64,000 nt of DNA, from the NCBI GenBank assembly GCA_023052935.1, contig CM041292.1:37764639-37828638 (forward strand), read 5' to 3'. Positions 45,824 through 56,349 of this stretch are shown piece after piece. How positions within the stretch are numbered: position 1 is the first letter of the stretch; each line of letters opens with the position of its first letter. The notes beneath the pieces were generated by a model, which was not told the DNA's origin, did no database searches, and saw nothing but the letters and a program-made list of their open reading frames with translations. A program made the position numbers and the translations under genes. Source of the DNA: Piezodorus guildinii. Its lineage: Eukaryota > Arthropoda > Insecta > Hemiptera > Pentatomidae.

Positions 45824-46050
45824 GAAGGAATGAGTCCGGGTGGCGGTCAGTAAATGAAACAATCAAGTGGTTTCAACAATTTTATTTTTTGCCAACGCTT
45901 CGACCCTCATTGTGGGTCATAATCATCATTAGGGCGTATTGTGGGCGAATAGAAACTGAAACAGTGGGGGTCGAAACGTTGGCAGAAAATAAAATGGTTA
46001 AAACTACTTGATTGTTTCATGCACTGACTTCCACCCGGACTAATTCCTTC
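45824..46050. mobile_element. Foldback element of 227 bp
   Basis: Arms of about 85 bp (45824-45908 and 45966-46050) are inverted copies. The left begins GAAGGAATGAGTCCGGGTGG and the right ends CCACCCGGACTAATTCCTTC. The inner ends carry GCCAACGCTTCGACCC and GGGTCGAAACGTTGGC. The central ~57 bp (ATAATCATCATTAGGGCG and following) is unpaired. No coding capacity. Confidence 0.8.
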
Positions 46051-46169
46051 TAGAAAATAAATTTTTTATAACAATTGTGTAGAAAAAAATAAAAACAAAC
46101 AAAACATATTTATATAGATATATATGAAATATAAATAAACGGAAAAAAATCTGCTATAAAATATATAAT

Positions 46170-46240
46170 TTTTTTTTATTCGTATGTATTACAATTTGTC
46201 TCAATGGACAATAATAATATTGCTAAAGGATCACAATAAA
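46170..46240 (-). mobile_element. LINE 3' tail
   Basis: A T run followed by ATTCGTATGTATTACAATTT, GTCTCAATGGACAATAAT and ATATTGCTA. It is the single-unit relative of the tandem-repeat tail at 34690-34820. Confidence 0.5.
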
Positions 46241-47384
46241 ATGATAGAGCTAAACAATTTCCAAATAAATAAAATAAACGAATTATTCCATAACTCTTTA
46301 TATTACTGAACTTAACCATTAAATTTGACGTTGAATGTTTAAATATTAAGAAATGTATTTATTTTCCTAAAAATTGTAATATTTTGTCCTTAAAAATTCT
46401 TTCATAGCAATCATGCAGAATAATTAAAATATGTCATAAAGTATATAATATCAATAATTTCATCAGAAGTAGTTTTTCTAGTGTCATTTAATATTTTTCC
46501 TATTATTGTTCCCCTTTGTTTTGAAATTATTCCATGTGTGAATACTGCGTAAATGACATTCTTAATCACCATTACATTATTTCTAAATATCTTGTCATTA
46601 GTAATAAAAAATGTTTAAGATATAAAAATCTGTGATATAAAACTAAAAGAAGAAAGCAGGAGAGATTTTTTAAAAAGAATAGTAATACAGACGTAAAATA
46701 TACCGTTTAAAACTCCAAAAATTGTAGAAAAAAAAATCTAGCATACAAAGAAGTAGAAGGTAACGGAAGGATAGGCAAGTGACAGTCCTAAGTGATTTCT
46801 TTAAGTAATAATTATGAACTGAAATAGATTTTTTATTTGAAACTAAGTATAATCCTTTTTTTATCCAAGTATAGTTTATATAATACTTTTAAAATTGAAT
46901 CAAGATACATGAAGGTTGGGTATTTTGCACCAGGCGCCAATTTATTTTGTATTTTAATCCTCATATGCAATGCGCAACGAAACAAAAAATATTAAACCGA
47001 CTTGATTTGAAATAAATTTAATACATTTAAACATAAAATGCATTTCTTCAATGTAGGTCCTCAGACAAAAAAAAAAAAAAAGAATGACAAATACCTGTTT
47101 ATGCAGCTTTCGCCTTATTCTAAGAACTCGTTGTCTTGAGTTGCCGCGCAGTTTCACATTTTGCATGCCTTACATTTCTCAGTACGTAACTGAATCCGAT
47201 TGTACAGTTAATGAACATATTTCCGTTTCACTGATAAGCTTCATGGCTACGAGTAGTTCAAAAAATAAATATGATTAAAAAAAAACATGCCTTTGTCTCT
47301 TTCGCATTTAGATGATTGGTGAAATCTCATGAGTGTTTAAAACGAGATGAACTCGCACTACTATGTAAATAATGAATTATTTGT
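46241..47384. other. AT-rich spacer
   Basis: A very worn HINE-like piece may lie near 46620-46830 (GTAATACAGACGTAAAATAT, ATACCGTT, AAGTGACAGTC). Otherwise nothing is recognised. Confidence 0.35.
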
Positions 47385-47600
47385 TGTGGTTTTTTTTAAT
47401 TATAAACACTTAAATGAGCACACCTTAACTTCCTTTTGTCAATCAATTACTTTATTTCATAACCATTCCCACCTATCAACGTTTCGGGGCTGTTTCCCCA
47501 TTTTCAAGACTTATTTTTTTAAAAACACTTTTTCACATATAACCCATCACTTCACTTCATAGCTTACTGCTATTCGTCCTCATGGGTGTTCATTGGCTTT
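47385..47600 (-). mobile_element. Single arm of the large foldback family
   Basis: Matches the right part of 27312-27700 in reverse: CACACCTTAACTTCC, TTTCATAACCATTCCCACC, TATCAACGTTTCGGGGCTGT and GTGTTCATTGGCTT. It stops exactly where a SINE begins, so the other arm was lost or displaced. Confidence 0.7.
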
Positions 47601-47846
47601 ATTTAACGTCACTTTATGCTGCTGTGGTTAATCAGACGATGCTACCTACAATGAGAGTCCTAGATTTTGCCTATACAGGTTAAATTAGGAAAGGTTTAAA
47701 ATCGCACAGGCTAGGGACCACCTTTTAACGTCCCCTCCGAAGGACGGCATTCCCAATGATTTTTTAATCTCATCAAAAAATCCTGGGGCCACCTATGGGT
47801 TTTAACCCGTGATCTTGGGCATATAAGGATGTTAGACTAGCCACTT
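47601..47846 (-). mobile_element. tRNA-derived SINE, family A
   Basis: Plus-strand order TTAACGTCACTTTATGCTGC, AATCAGACGATGC, GATTTTGCCTATACAGG, TCGCACAGGC, ACGTCCCCTCCGAAGGACGG, GGGTTTTAACCCGTGATCTT and TTAGACTAGCCAC. The A-box end is trimmed. Confidence 0.7.
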
Positions 47847-47849
47847 TCC

Positions 47850-48360
47850 TTGGTTGACCAACATTTCGGTGGATTTATAATGAAGACGACATATGTAAGT
47901 ATTGATATTTTTTATGATCTACACGTTCCGATTTTATCTAAAGAACAGAAATTTTATTCTGCGCTTCTTGAAAAATTGTCTTGACCCTTTAGGAAATCAA
48001 CGTCTCAATTGTTAAAGATACCGACACATCACATTTGCACGATAAGGCTCTTTTCAAGTGCCTTCTCACGCATGCCTCTGTGCGTGCGACCATGTGGAAA
48101 GCTCATTTAGGCTCCGTGCTTAAAATTACAATAAGTAAAATATTCTGTTAGCAGAGGTTAGAGGAGGTTCGGCTAAGTAAGGCACGCGAGTCCGTGCAGA
48201 CGATCCATATACACCACATTAACAGCCTCCTAAAGTTCATTTATTTAAACAATGCATGTAACCTTTAAGCCCATTGGCTACATCAGTTGCTTCCTGACTT
48301 TGCCTGAACGCTCAAATGAAGAACCGCAACGTGTTTGAAACGTTGGTTAATAAAGTGTCG
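47850..48360. mobile_element. Candidate MITE with GTTTCGG-type ends
   Basis: Left end CACTTTCCTTGGTTGACCAA, then CATTTCGG. The right end GAAACGTTGGTTAATAAAGT, then GTCGG, is an imperfect reverse complement. The interior (GC-richer, about 48000-48260) has no recognised coding region. Confidence 0.4.
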
Positions 48361-48390
48361 GGGATGGTTATTGATGCGATGAGAGGGTCC

Positions 48391-49387
48391 CAATTTTATA
48401 TTTAAGACAACTATACGCCCTAGATGTTACAGCAACTTTTCTTATCAAAATCGGCTTACCGGAAGAGCCACTTTATACCATGCATTTTGCATCTATTTAC
48501 GATTTTCTCAAAAGCGGCTCTAACGATTTTGATTAAACTCGCTATATCGATGTAAAATTAAACGGACTTTAATATCACGTAGGTTTCATTCTGATTGAAA
48601 TAGTCTGACACAGGGCTTAAATGCCGATATTTTAAATTTTCTTTCTCTAAAGTACCTATTATTTTGTATATTTTATGAAATTAACCATATCATCTGATTA
48701 GCATTGCTAAAAAACAGTTAAATTTGTAAGTTGAACGAATTCGATAACCAACTAAAGGAGAAAGCTGAAGAAATATTTTTTTTATATTATATTCTTTCTT
48801 TTTTTTTTTTAAACTTCTTTATTTCAATAAAAATATAGACATATTACAGTGCAAGTAGAAGTCGCTATCTCACTAAGACGAGCCCGTGTGCGGGAAAGGA
48901 GTTCACCTGCGGCAATTCAATAAAAGAACAATAAAAACAGTAACAGTACACAGTATGATACAATACAATACTTAAATAATATATCACAATTTTATAAAGA
49001 AACAGTAACGCACTATATAGAAAAAAACTATATAATACATAAGGAATATAAAATACAATTATAAAGAAACAGTAACACACTAAATCATATACATAAGAAC
49101 AGTAATATAGATGAGTAATATACCGTTGGAAGGCTAAAGATTTTACAAAAAATAGTATCTTTTACACACTATTGTAATAATTAACGGAGAGTGGTGAAAA
49201 GCCGATAAAACAAACTGGTTGTAGAAGATAATAATTTAATAGACTATTTAATAAAACACATGTTTCTATTAAAATCCAATGTAAATAATTCTTTAACAAT
49301 TGATTTTCGTTTCTAAATTTGTTTAAAAATGTTTAAATTGATATAAATAACGGAGGTAAATGAAAGTCGTGTGTTGTGCTCACCAGA
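48391..49387 (-). mobile_element. HINE-like repeat, copy 12, split by a LINE tail
   Basis: Minus-orientation copy lacking the hairpin end. It starts at TTTATATTTAAGACAACTAT and ends GTGTTGTGCTCACCAGA (49387). It is interrupted at about 48785-49090 by a minus-oriented LINE 3' end. Confidence 0.75.
48785..49090 (-). mobile_element. LINE 3' UTR (CACACACGGGCTCG family)
   Basis: Poly(T) at 48798-48811 marks the tail. AGTAGAAGTCGCTATCTCAC, GACGAGCCCGTGTGCGGG and CACCTGCGGCAATTCAAT are the reverse complements of blocks at 49960-50230 and 25160-25370. It is inserted in HINE copy 12. Confidence 0.75.
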
Positions 49388-49661
49388 TTTTTTATTCATA
49401 GTGAGAGGTTCTCTACGAAACAAGTGTCTTGACCCTAGATCAATTACCTCGTATGTTTTTTTATCATCATAAAAAAGTAGCATGGACAAAGATATTTACT
49501 ACGGGACTTGGTAAAAGATACTAAGTTACAATATAACATTTTTATTAAACTGAATGTCTCCTTTTGCCTGGCCGGTGACTTAAGTGTAGGCGCTAATAGC
49601 ACTACCTGTGAAGAGAGAACTTTGCTTAACTTTGTTAGGTTTCAAGGCTTTAATGGCACAT

Positions 49662-49666
<5 letters not shown>

Positions 49667-49712
<46 letters not shown>
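49667..49712. repeat. Poly(A) tract, 46 bases
   Basis: An A run following AATGGCACATTTTGT. The preceding ~150 bp (from about 49520) is less AT-rich and could be a short retrocopy, but I do not recognise it. Confidence 0.85.
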
Positions 49713-49715
<3 letters not shown>

Positions 49716-49959
49716 GTGTTGCTTGCATTGAAAATTTGAAGTTATTTCCGTGTATGTGATTTTTTGCTAGGACCTACCATTTAGGAAGTATATTTGATTC
49801 AATAAAACGTCACTCGTGAAAGTGAAGTGTGATTACATTTTTGTAACTGTTGGAGTCTTTTTGACACGCTCTACTTCTGTTGTTGCTCGAATCGGAAATC
49901 GGACGATACCGATAAGAAATTTGATGGAAAGTATACCCATCATCTATTATTTTTCCAAC

Positions 49960-50230
49960 TCAAGTTATTATTATTATTATTTCTTATGTATTATATAGTT
50001 TTTCTTTCTGTATAGTGTGTTACTGTTTCTTTATAAAATTGTGTTATATTATTTAAGAATTGTATTGTATCATACTGTGTACTGTTACTGTTTGTTAATG
50101 TACTTTTATTGAATTGCCGCAGGTGAACTCCTTTCCCACACACGGGCTCGCCTTAGTGGGATAGTGACTTCTACTTGCCCTGTAATATGTCTGTGTTTTG
50201 ATTCGAATAAAGAAGTTTATAAAAAATAAA
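49960..50230 (+). mobile_element. LINE 3' UTR (CACACACGGGCTCG family)
   Basis: Plus-orientation: (TTA)n, GTGTTACTGTTTCTTTATAA, AATTGCCGCAGGTGAACTCC, CACACACGGGCTCGCC and ACTTCTACTTGCC, then AATAAAGAAGTTTATAAAAA as the tail. Confidence 0.7.
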
Positions 50231-50439
50231 AAAGGTAGAAATATTAAAGCTATTTTCCCTTAATTTTCTTCAACTCTGCTCCACTCTGGGCTAGTCCCAA
50301 GGTGATAGTATTATTGATGCCAGACCTACCAGTGTGTTCCTCAACATATGAACTATATTTCATCAGGAGGATTTTTTCAGAAATAAAAATGAGAATACAC
50401 ATCCATTAGTTGTACATGTGCCATTAGACCTGTTTGGGA

Positions 50440-50730
50440 AGATATTACCCCCCGAAGACAGCTAAACTATTCGCTAAGACATCCACCTAGGTGGATGGCT
50501 CCAACAGCTTGGAGTAATTATGCAGCTGGGTGAGTTATGCCATTCCTGGATAATGGCGGTCGGGTGGTCCATTGTGTTCGACGGTCCCCGGAGCATTCCT
50601 ATCTCCCTTAATTTCAATTCGGTTGGCGTCGAGTGCTCCCCCGAGCCTTGTGATGTCTCAGTCCCCCTTCTCCTCTCTCGTACAATATTATCTCTAACAA
50701 ATCATAAGTCGATCGGGTGATTGATTCTCC
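50440..50730. other. GC-richer unique island
   Basis: Clearly less AT-rich than its surroundings and without repeat relatives. TGATTGATT at 50718-50726 resembles a PBC/Hox-type site. The open frame at 50520-50720 has no recognised domain. A conserved enhancer is possible but not shown. Confidence 0.3.
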
Positions 50731-51228
50731 TGTTTTGTTTGCGTTTAATAATTTAATCGGCATTTCTATTCACTGATAGTAGACAGAAGACAATTTTGAA
50801 TTTTTAAAGGATGGCTTAATTAAAATTATTGATGTACAATGTAATGATAATAATAAATAATGGCTCTCTCATTCTCTCAATTAAGATCTTAAAGCTCCTG
50901 AAAAAGTTCTGAAAGAAGGGCAGAAAGCAGTTCTCCTAGGTACAGCCAGTATCTTTAGGAAATTTTTAACTATAGTTGAAGATAGATGTAAAGTAGAGTC
51001 AACATAGACAGAATGAGCCCCGCCGCTAATATCACTTATCGTTTCAAGTAGTTTCTCAAAAATTTAAGTAACCACACCACTCTTTTTACAAATGCACAAA
51101 GAATACAGTACAATGATAAAATGTTAAAAATTAAATAATATCATGCTTAAAATGGAATGGGATCAGAAAAAAAAGGTATCGTCGTGTGAAGTTAGTGATC
51201 GAAATACACTTTCAAATTTCAGATATTT
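50731..51228. other. AT-rich spacer
   Basis: Nothing recognised. Confidence 0.4.
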
Positions 51229-51230
51229 TA

Positions 51231-52043
51231 CTGCGTTGTTTCCCATGAAATGTCCGTTTTTTATAGTTTCTGAAATACAAAAAGGATTTTGCGGGTCTCT
51301 GTTGTTTTCTTCCGAATGTTTACATATTTAAAGTAAACAGTTACTAATCTTCTACCTTTGTGTTATAAACATGAGTTTAAACTCGGCCATTCAGCAGCTG
51401 ATGCCGCTGGAAATATTTGCAAGGCGTTTGGGAAGGGAGTGTTAATGAACGGACCATTCGCCGTTGGTTTGCTAACTTTTCAGCTAGAGATACCGACTTA
51501 GAAAACCGAGGAAGACCTCCGTCCGTAATAGACAACGATGTCCTCAAACATAGAGTAGAAGGAAACCCCTACCAAACAGTTAAAGGACTCTCAGCACAAC
51601 TAAATGCAAGTGCATCTACCGTTTTCAGACATTTAAAGTATATTGGGAAAGTAAAAAAGCTCGATACATGGGTACCTCATGATCTCACTGAGCGGCAGCA
51701 AGACCCCATAATGATTGAAAGAACTGGGCTACGAAGTTCTTCCACAACCGCCATATTCTCCCGACTTGTCTCCAACAGATTATCATCTGTTCAGGAATTT
51801 AGACAACGTCGTCAAAGAAAACTTTTTGAAAATGATGATGAAGTGAAAAGTGCGTTTTCAGATTTTGTTTCACTTCAAAGCTCAGAGTTTTTCAGTTTGG
51901 GGATAAAAAAGTTGGTGTCACGTTGGAAAAAAGGTATAGAAAAAGAAGGTAAATACATCGAATAAAATAATCCTTTTTTCATTTCGTATTTTTAATAAAA
52001 ATCCTTTACCTTGAAAACGCACATTTCATGTGACACAACCTAA
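51231..52043 (+). mobile_element. Internally deleted mariner transposon (813 bp)
   Basis: The right end reads CATGTGACACAACCTAA to 52043. The left end at 51231 is a worn inverted copy (GTTGTTTCCCATGAAATGTC), matching at most positions over about 35 bp. TA dinucleotides flank both ends (51229-51230 and 52044-52045), as expected for mariner insertion. Inside are the N- and C-terminal parts of a mariner transposase, with the middle missing. Full mariners are about 1.3 kb. Confidence 0.85.
51370..51965 (+). pseudogene. Mariner transposase, deleted and frameshifted
   Basis: The start is read from 51370 in one frame (HEFKLGHSAADAAGNICKAF), then in the frame of 51417-51965: VNERTIRRWFANFSARDTDL (helix-turn-helix linker region), GRPPSVIDNDVLK, ASTVFRHLKYIGKVKKLD and WVPHDLTERQQ. 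Here about 110-120 residues are missing, including the first catalytic Asp and the second in the HDNARPH block. In the first frame again, LGYEVLPQPPYSPDLSPTDY with the third Asp codon at 51763-51765 follows. The C-terminus returns to the second frame: FENDDEVKSAFSDFV to KKGIEKEGKYIE and TAA at 51963-51965. Intact relatives are about 345 residues. It cannot catalyse transposition. Confidence 0.85.
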
Positions 52044-52045
52044 TA

Positions 52046-52789
52046 TGAAAAATTTATGAATGCACATTTATCAAAATGTAATTCACGCGACTTTTACTCA
52101 ACGAATTTCGTCCTTTACATTCAAACTTTTACGAATTAAATAATTAAAACTCTATTAGAAATGTTTGAACAGACAAAGTTAAAGTTTCATAAAATAATCC
52201 CTCAACGCATGAGGTGTATTATTAAAATTTATTTAATAGAAAAGCATAATAATGAAAATACTAATAATGTAGCTATTAAAGGGACATTGGATGTATATTC
52301 TGTATGTAAGGTAGCCCTGCTCTTCAAACTGTTATTTACCGAACGCTGTTGATATTCTGTTGATAAAGCCGCTTATTTCCGATGGCTCTACCCAGAATGG
52401 AAAGCAGGAAGTCATAGCCACCCATCAACCCTGGGATTCAATAATCTGTGCAGAAGCGTAGATCAGGTAGGACATTTGTTAAATAAAACAGTGGGAGCTC
52501 CCGAGAGGAAATTGCCAGGTATATCATGGCCTCTTCTCTTTGACAGGACCTTCCTATAATATCCGCCTCCTTTGCCGCCTCCACAAATCGGATAATAACT
52601 CTGTTCGGGGGTGGTCCTATTGGGATGGCGTAGTTTAGATTGAATCGAAAAAAAAAATCTCTTTCACCATTTTTCAAAACTGAATAAACCTTAGAACGGG
52701 ACTTCAGGAAAAAAAAACAGGTAAACAATTCAGGGGAGAAAATAGTCTTTGGCAGGACTTTTCTTATTTGATCTTAAATTTTAATTAGA
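52046..52789. other. Spacer with a GC-richer centre
   Basis: The centre (52370-52640) is less AT-rich. A minus-strand open frame at 52438-52728 has no recognised domain. Nothing is assigned. Confidence 0.35.
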
Positions 52790-52909
52790 AGAAGTTGGTT
52801 CAGGGTGCAGTCAATAGAACACCCAATTAAGTATAAATATAATTTATTAATTATAAAATTATCTAATCTTAATTGTGCGTTCTATTGACTGCACCCTGAA
52901 CCAACTTCT
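52790..52909. mobile_element. Foldback MITE of 120 bp
   Basis: Two 42-bp arms (52790-52831 and 52868-52909) are inverted copies with one or two mismatches. The left begins AGAAGTTGGTTCAGGGTGCA and the right ends TGCACCCTGAACCAACTTCT. A 36-bp AT spacer lies between them. No coding capacity. Confidence 0.8.
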
Positions 52910-53934
52910 CCTATATACGATATACACACAGTCAACCATTGTCACTTCACTTAAATTTTAATTATTTATTGGACGATCTTAATAAAATTAATATTTTTAT
53001 AGTAATGTCAATTTTTGGAGATAATATCTTTCTTTGAATTGAAAATATACCAAGGATTATTTACTTCCATTAAAAAAATAATTGGGCCACCACCAGATTT
53101 GAACCCGCATAGAAGGCTGTTATACTATGTTGTATAGGTGACCCCGAAAATATCGGTAAATTATTTTTCCCATACTATACTGAAAATATAAGTATAGTAT
53201 TTTTAGTTTTATTAATAAAGTTATATCTATCTACAAAGTTATGGTATTTAGTAATAACTGATTTGGTAAATCTGATTCGACTATAATCATGAAGAAAATA
53301 TAGTCGGACCGAATTTTCAATAAGGCCTGAAATAAACTAACTTTAATTTTGTTTAATTGAAATAATTGAATATCACAGCTCTTGTAGTAATAAAAGTAAA
53401 CAGATGAAAACTATGACGTAATTTAAAAAAGTTACTAGAAATTTAGATTTTTGTTATATTGTTTGTTTATTAGTAGTTCCATAATAAGATTTATTTTTAT
53501 ATGATGAAAACCTCATGCACTTGATTAATAGTCCTAGATATTTATTTCATATTAATTAATAAAAACTAAGTTAAATTGTACTTTAATCATGAATACTTAT
53601 TTAAGATTTTTTTTTCAGGTACGTGGTATGGAGTTATTTCCTTATAAAATACAATAAAGAAGAATATAAGGTATGTTATAGATAAAAATATATCAATGAA
53701 TTTACTTTTAAAGTAAATATGTTTATTCATGTAATCAGATATCAGAAGAACTTGTAATTCTCAAGTAGTTTTCTACATATTTTTTTTCTTAACCAAATTT
53801 ATTTTTTTTAAACGAAGCATACACAATAAAATATGTACATGCATAAACCGTGATAGTAAGTAACATCATATGTTTTTATTTTTTATTTCAAAGCCCCTTG
53901 TGGTTTGGGTTGTAAATTCCAGGATCTGTAGGTT
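52910..53934. other. AT-rich spacer with a SINE head remnant
   Basis: At 53089-53150 the plus strand holds GGGCCACCACCAGATTTGAA followed by CCCGCATAGAAGGCTGTTAT and GGTGACC, a worn family A tRNA-like head in minus orientation. Nothing else is recognised. Confidence 0.4.
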
Positions 53935-54019
53935 TGTTGGCTATCTCTTCTACTGTACTGTGTACAATGTTTATATTATTTCCTAATCCATATAATATAT
54001 ATATATATTACATGGATTA

Positions 54020-54075
<56 letters not shown>

Positions 54076-54133
54076 CATGGATTAGGAAATAATATAAACA
54101 TTGTACACAGTACAGTAGAAGAGATAGCCAACA
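53935..54133. repeat. Inverted repeat around a (TA)n core
   Basis: Perfect 57-bp arms: 53935-53991 (TGTTGGCTATCTCTTCTACT onward) and 54077-54133 (its reverse complement). They flank a (TA)n tract with internal TTACATGGATTAGG. The whole can form a long hairpin. Confidence 0.85.
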
Positions 54134-54275
54134 TGTAATATATATATATATATTACATGGATTAGGATATATATATATATATTACATGGATTAGGATATA
54201 TATATATATATTACATGGATTAGGATATATATATATATATATTACATGGATTAGGATATATAGATATATATATAT
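54000..54275. repeat. TA-rich minisatellite with TTACATGGATTAGG units
   Basis: TTACATGGATTAGG, or a close variant, occurs at least six times, separated by TA runs of variable length: a compound minisatellite overlapping the inverted repeat and extending right of it. Confidence 0.85.
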
Positions 54276-54669
54276 ATATATGTATACATATTATTATTAT
54301 TATCGAAAGGTTATTAGAAGAAAAATCAACAGTGGAGAAAGAAAAAAATGGGATTTTATGAATAAATTAGATCAACACATGGTACCCAGGCATGATTATG
54401 AGAACAATAAATTCTCGAAACGTCGCATAGATAAAATTGTTTATTCATTGACTATATATATAGATGAGTATATATTTCTAAATGAAATTTTAGTTTAATT
54501 AAAATTAATATCTTGAAATTTTTTCAATTAATAAAAAATGCTTTAATTAAAACCGATTTATAATAAAATTTAAAAAAAAAAAATGATAATAATTTTTTCG
54601 TAATACAGTACTTCGTTCTATTTCTAGGTCGACGGACGAGGAATTTGGTTATAAACCCGATATTTGCTC

Positions 54670-54671
<2 letters not shown>
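54276..54671. other. AT-rich spacer
   Basis: A possible SINE-B scrap lies at 54605-54670 (CAGTACTTCGTTCTATTTCT, then AGGTCGACGG). Nothing else. Confidence 0.3.

Positions 54672-54724
<53 letters not shown>
54672..54724. repeat. (TA)n microsatellite
   Basis: About 53 bp of TA. Confidence 0.9.
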
Positions 54725-54729
<5 letters not shown>

Positions 54730-56349
54730 CATACTATAATATTTGATGGAAGTAATTTACTATAGTAATATTAATCATTATACTAGTATGAATATAGTGA
54801 TCCTTACTATGATTCTTCCATATTTTATTTTATTTGTTCATCAATTCGTTATTTTTGTGGTAATATTTATTTTGAAATCTACCATTATGTTGGGAAGATA
54901 TTTAAATCCTGATCCTTTACCCTTTTATGGACATGGTGTACCATACGTCCTTCCGCTAGAGCCGCGGACATATATGGAGAGCCAAATGTTATTGGCCTCG
55001 CGTGTCATAACTAGCATTTTTTGACGTTGAAGGTTTTTAGTCAGAGGTCGTAATCATTACATGCCTTTCCACTTATCTAAAAGAACTGGAGTCCTATCTC
55101 TTATATGTTTTACTATTATTTAGCCACAGAATTTGACGGCTCTAATAAATAGTTGAATAACAAAAAATTGTCCGTCCAACGGATATCATATTTTTTTAGA
55201 CCATAATTTGTAAGATGATCTCTGTAACATAACATCAACATTAGGTTTTTGCTTTTAAAATGGCGGGAGAACAATAATTAAACCTCTTCGACTACACGTG
55301 TCCTGTAATTCAGATTTTACGAAGGTATTGAAAAAAAAAGAAAAGATTTTAACAGTCTGTCTTATAGAAACGCATTTTAGTTTTATCAAAACTTAAGTTA
55401 TGTATTTTTAATCGACAATGAAAATTTTTTTTTGTATGGCGCGACGCGTAGGCCCCAGGATGTCCGATATAGCTTTCTAGGATTCTACAAGCTTCTTCCA
55501 TCACTCCTTTCGCCTATTTTTTTGACTGTTGGCTGATGGATCTTAATTATCTTGGCGTGATACTGCCAGTGAATCCTTATTAAATTATATGATTAATCAA
55601 AGAAAAATCGTCTAACGGCTTTTTTGTAGGAAACATTTAATAATAATTGGTCATCAGTTTTATTTATTTATTTATTCCTTATTGAAGTTTTGTTTATCTT
55701 CAATTGTAAGCCCACAATTTTGAGAGAGGTATTTATTGTTATTATTTGTCGATTACAAAGGTGCATGATTGAAAATAATAAACCAAAAATCAATGTAAAC
55801 CAATAAACATGAAGCCATTACAAAGAAAAAAAAGTGAATCGGTATTCGACCAATATTAGCCAATTGAATATTGTCGATGTAGTACTTTAAGTTTTCTATT
55901 TCACACTTTTTTTAAGAAACTTTTTTACTTTAGTTTATTTCCTCAATAACGTGAAGAAATAATATAACATTCTTGATGTTAATATAAGAGATAATTTAAT
56001 AATTTGTAGCTCTGACCATTAAACATATCCAGACCGATTGGACTAATATGTTTTGTTGAATATTAATTTTAAAAAAAAGAAATTTGTGTGATCAATACAC
56101 TTTTTTTAATGCATAACTACTTAAAAAATAATTCAAAGCTGTGTAATAACTTGCTAAGTTAATTGTGTTTATGTATTTTTCAGATAATTTTATAATTCCT
56201 GCTAATAATTCCAAGTCTTCTTAACGTATATTTTCTTATATTATTTATTTTTATTTTCTAGCATCGGTAAGTATTGGTTGTTAAAAAAAAAAATAATATG
56301 CAAAACTAATTAATATCTCTACCTCTCAAAAAATAAAAAATAAGTAAAC
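54725..56349. other. AT-rich spacer
   Basis: No gene recognised. The open frame at 54743-55024 has a hydrophobic first half and no domain match that I know. A short GC-richer stretch lies near 54940-55010. Confidence 0.4.

Noticed and set aside
46620..46830. Possible further HINE copy
   Set aside because: Only short matches (ATATACCGTT, AAGTGACAGTC) in roughly the right order. Too worn to call as a separate copy.
52438..52728. 96-codon minus-strand open frame
   Set aside because: No recognised motif and no supporting splice or promoter context. Kept only as spacer.
54743..55024. 93-codon open frame with hydrophobic N-terminal half
   Set aside because: AT-rich DNA readily gives hydrophobic frames. 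There is no recognised domain, and a (TA)n tract sits just upstream.
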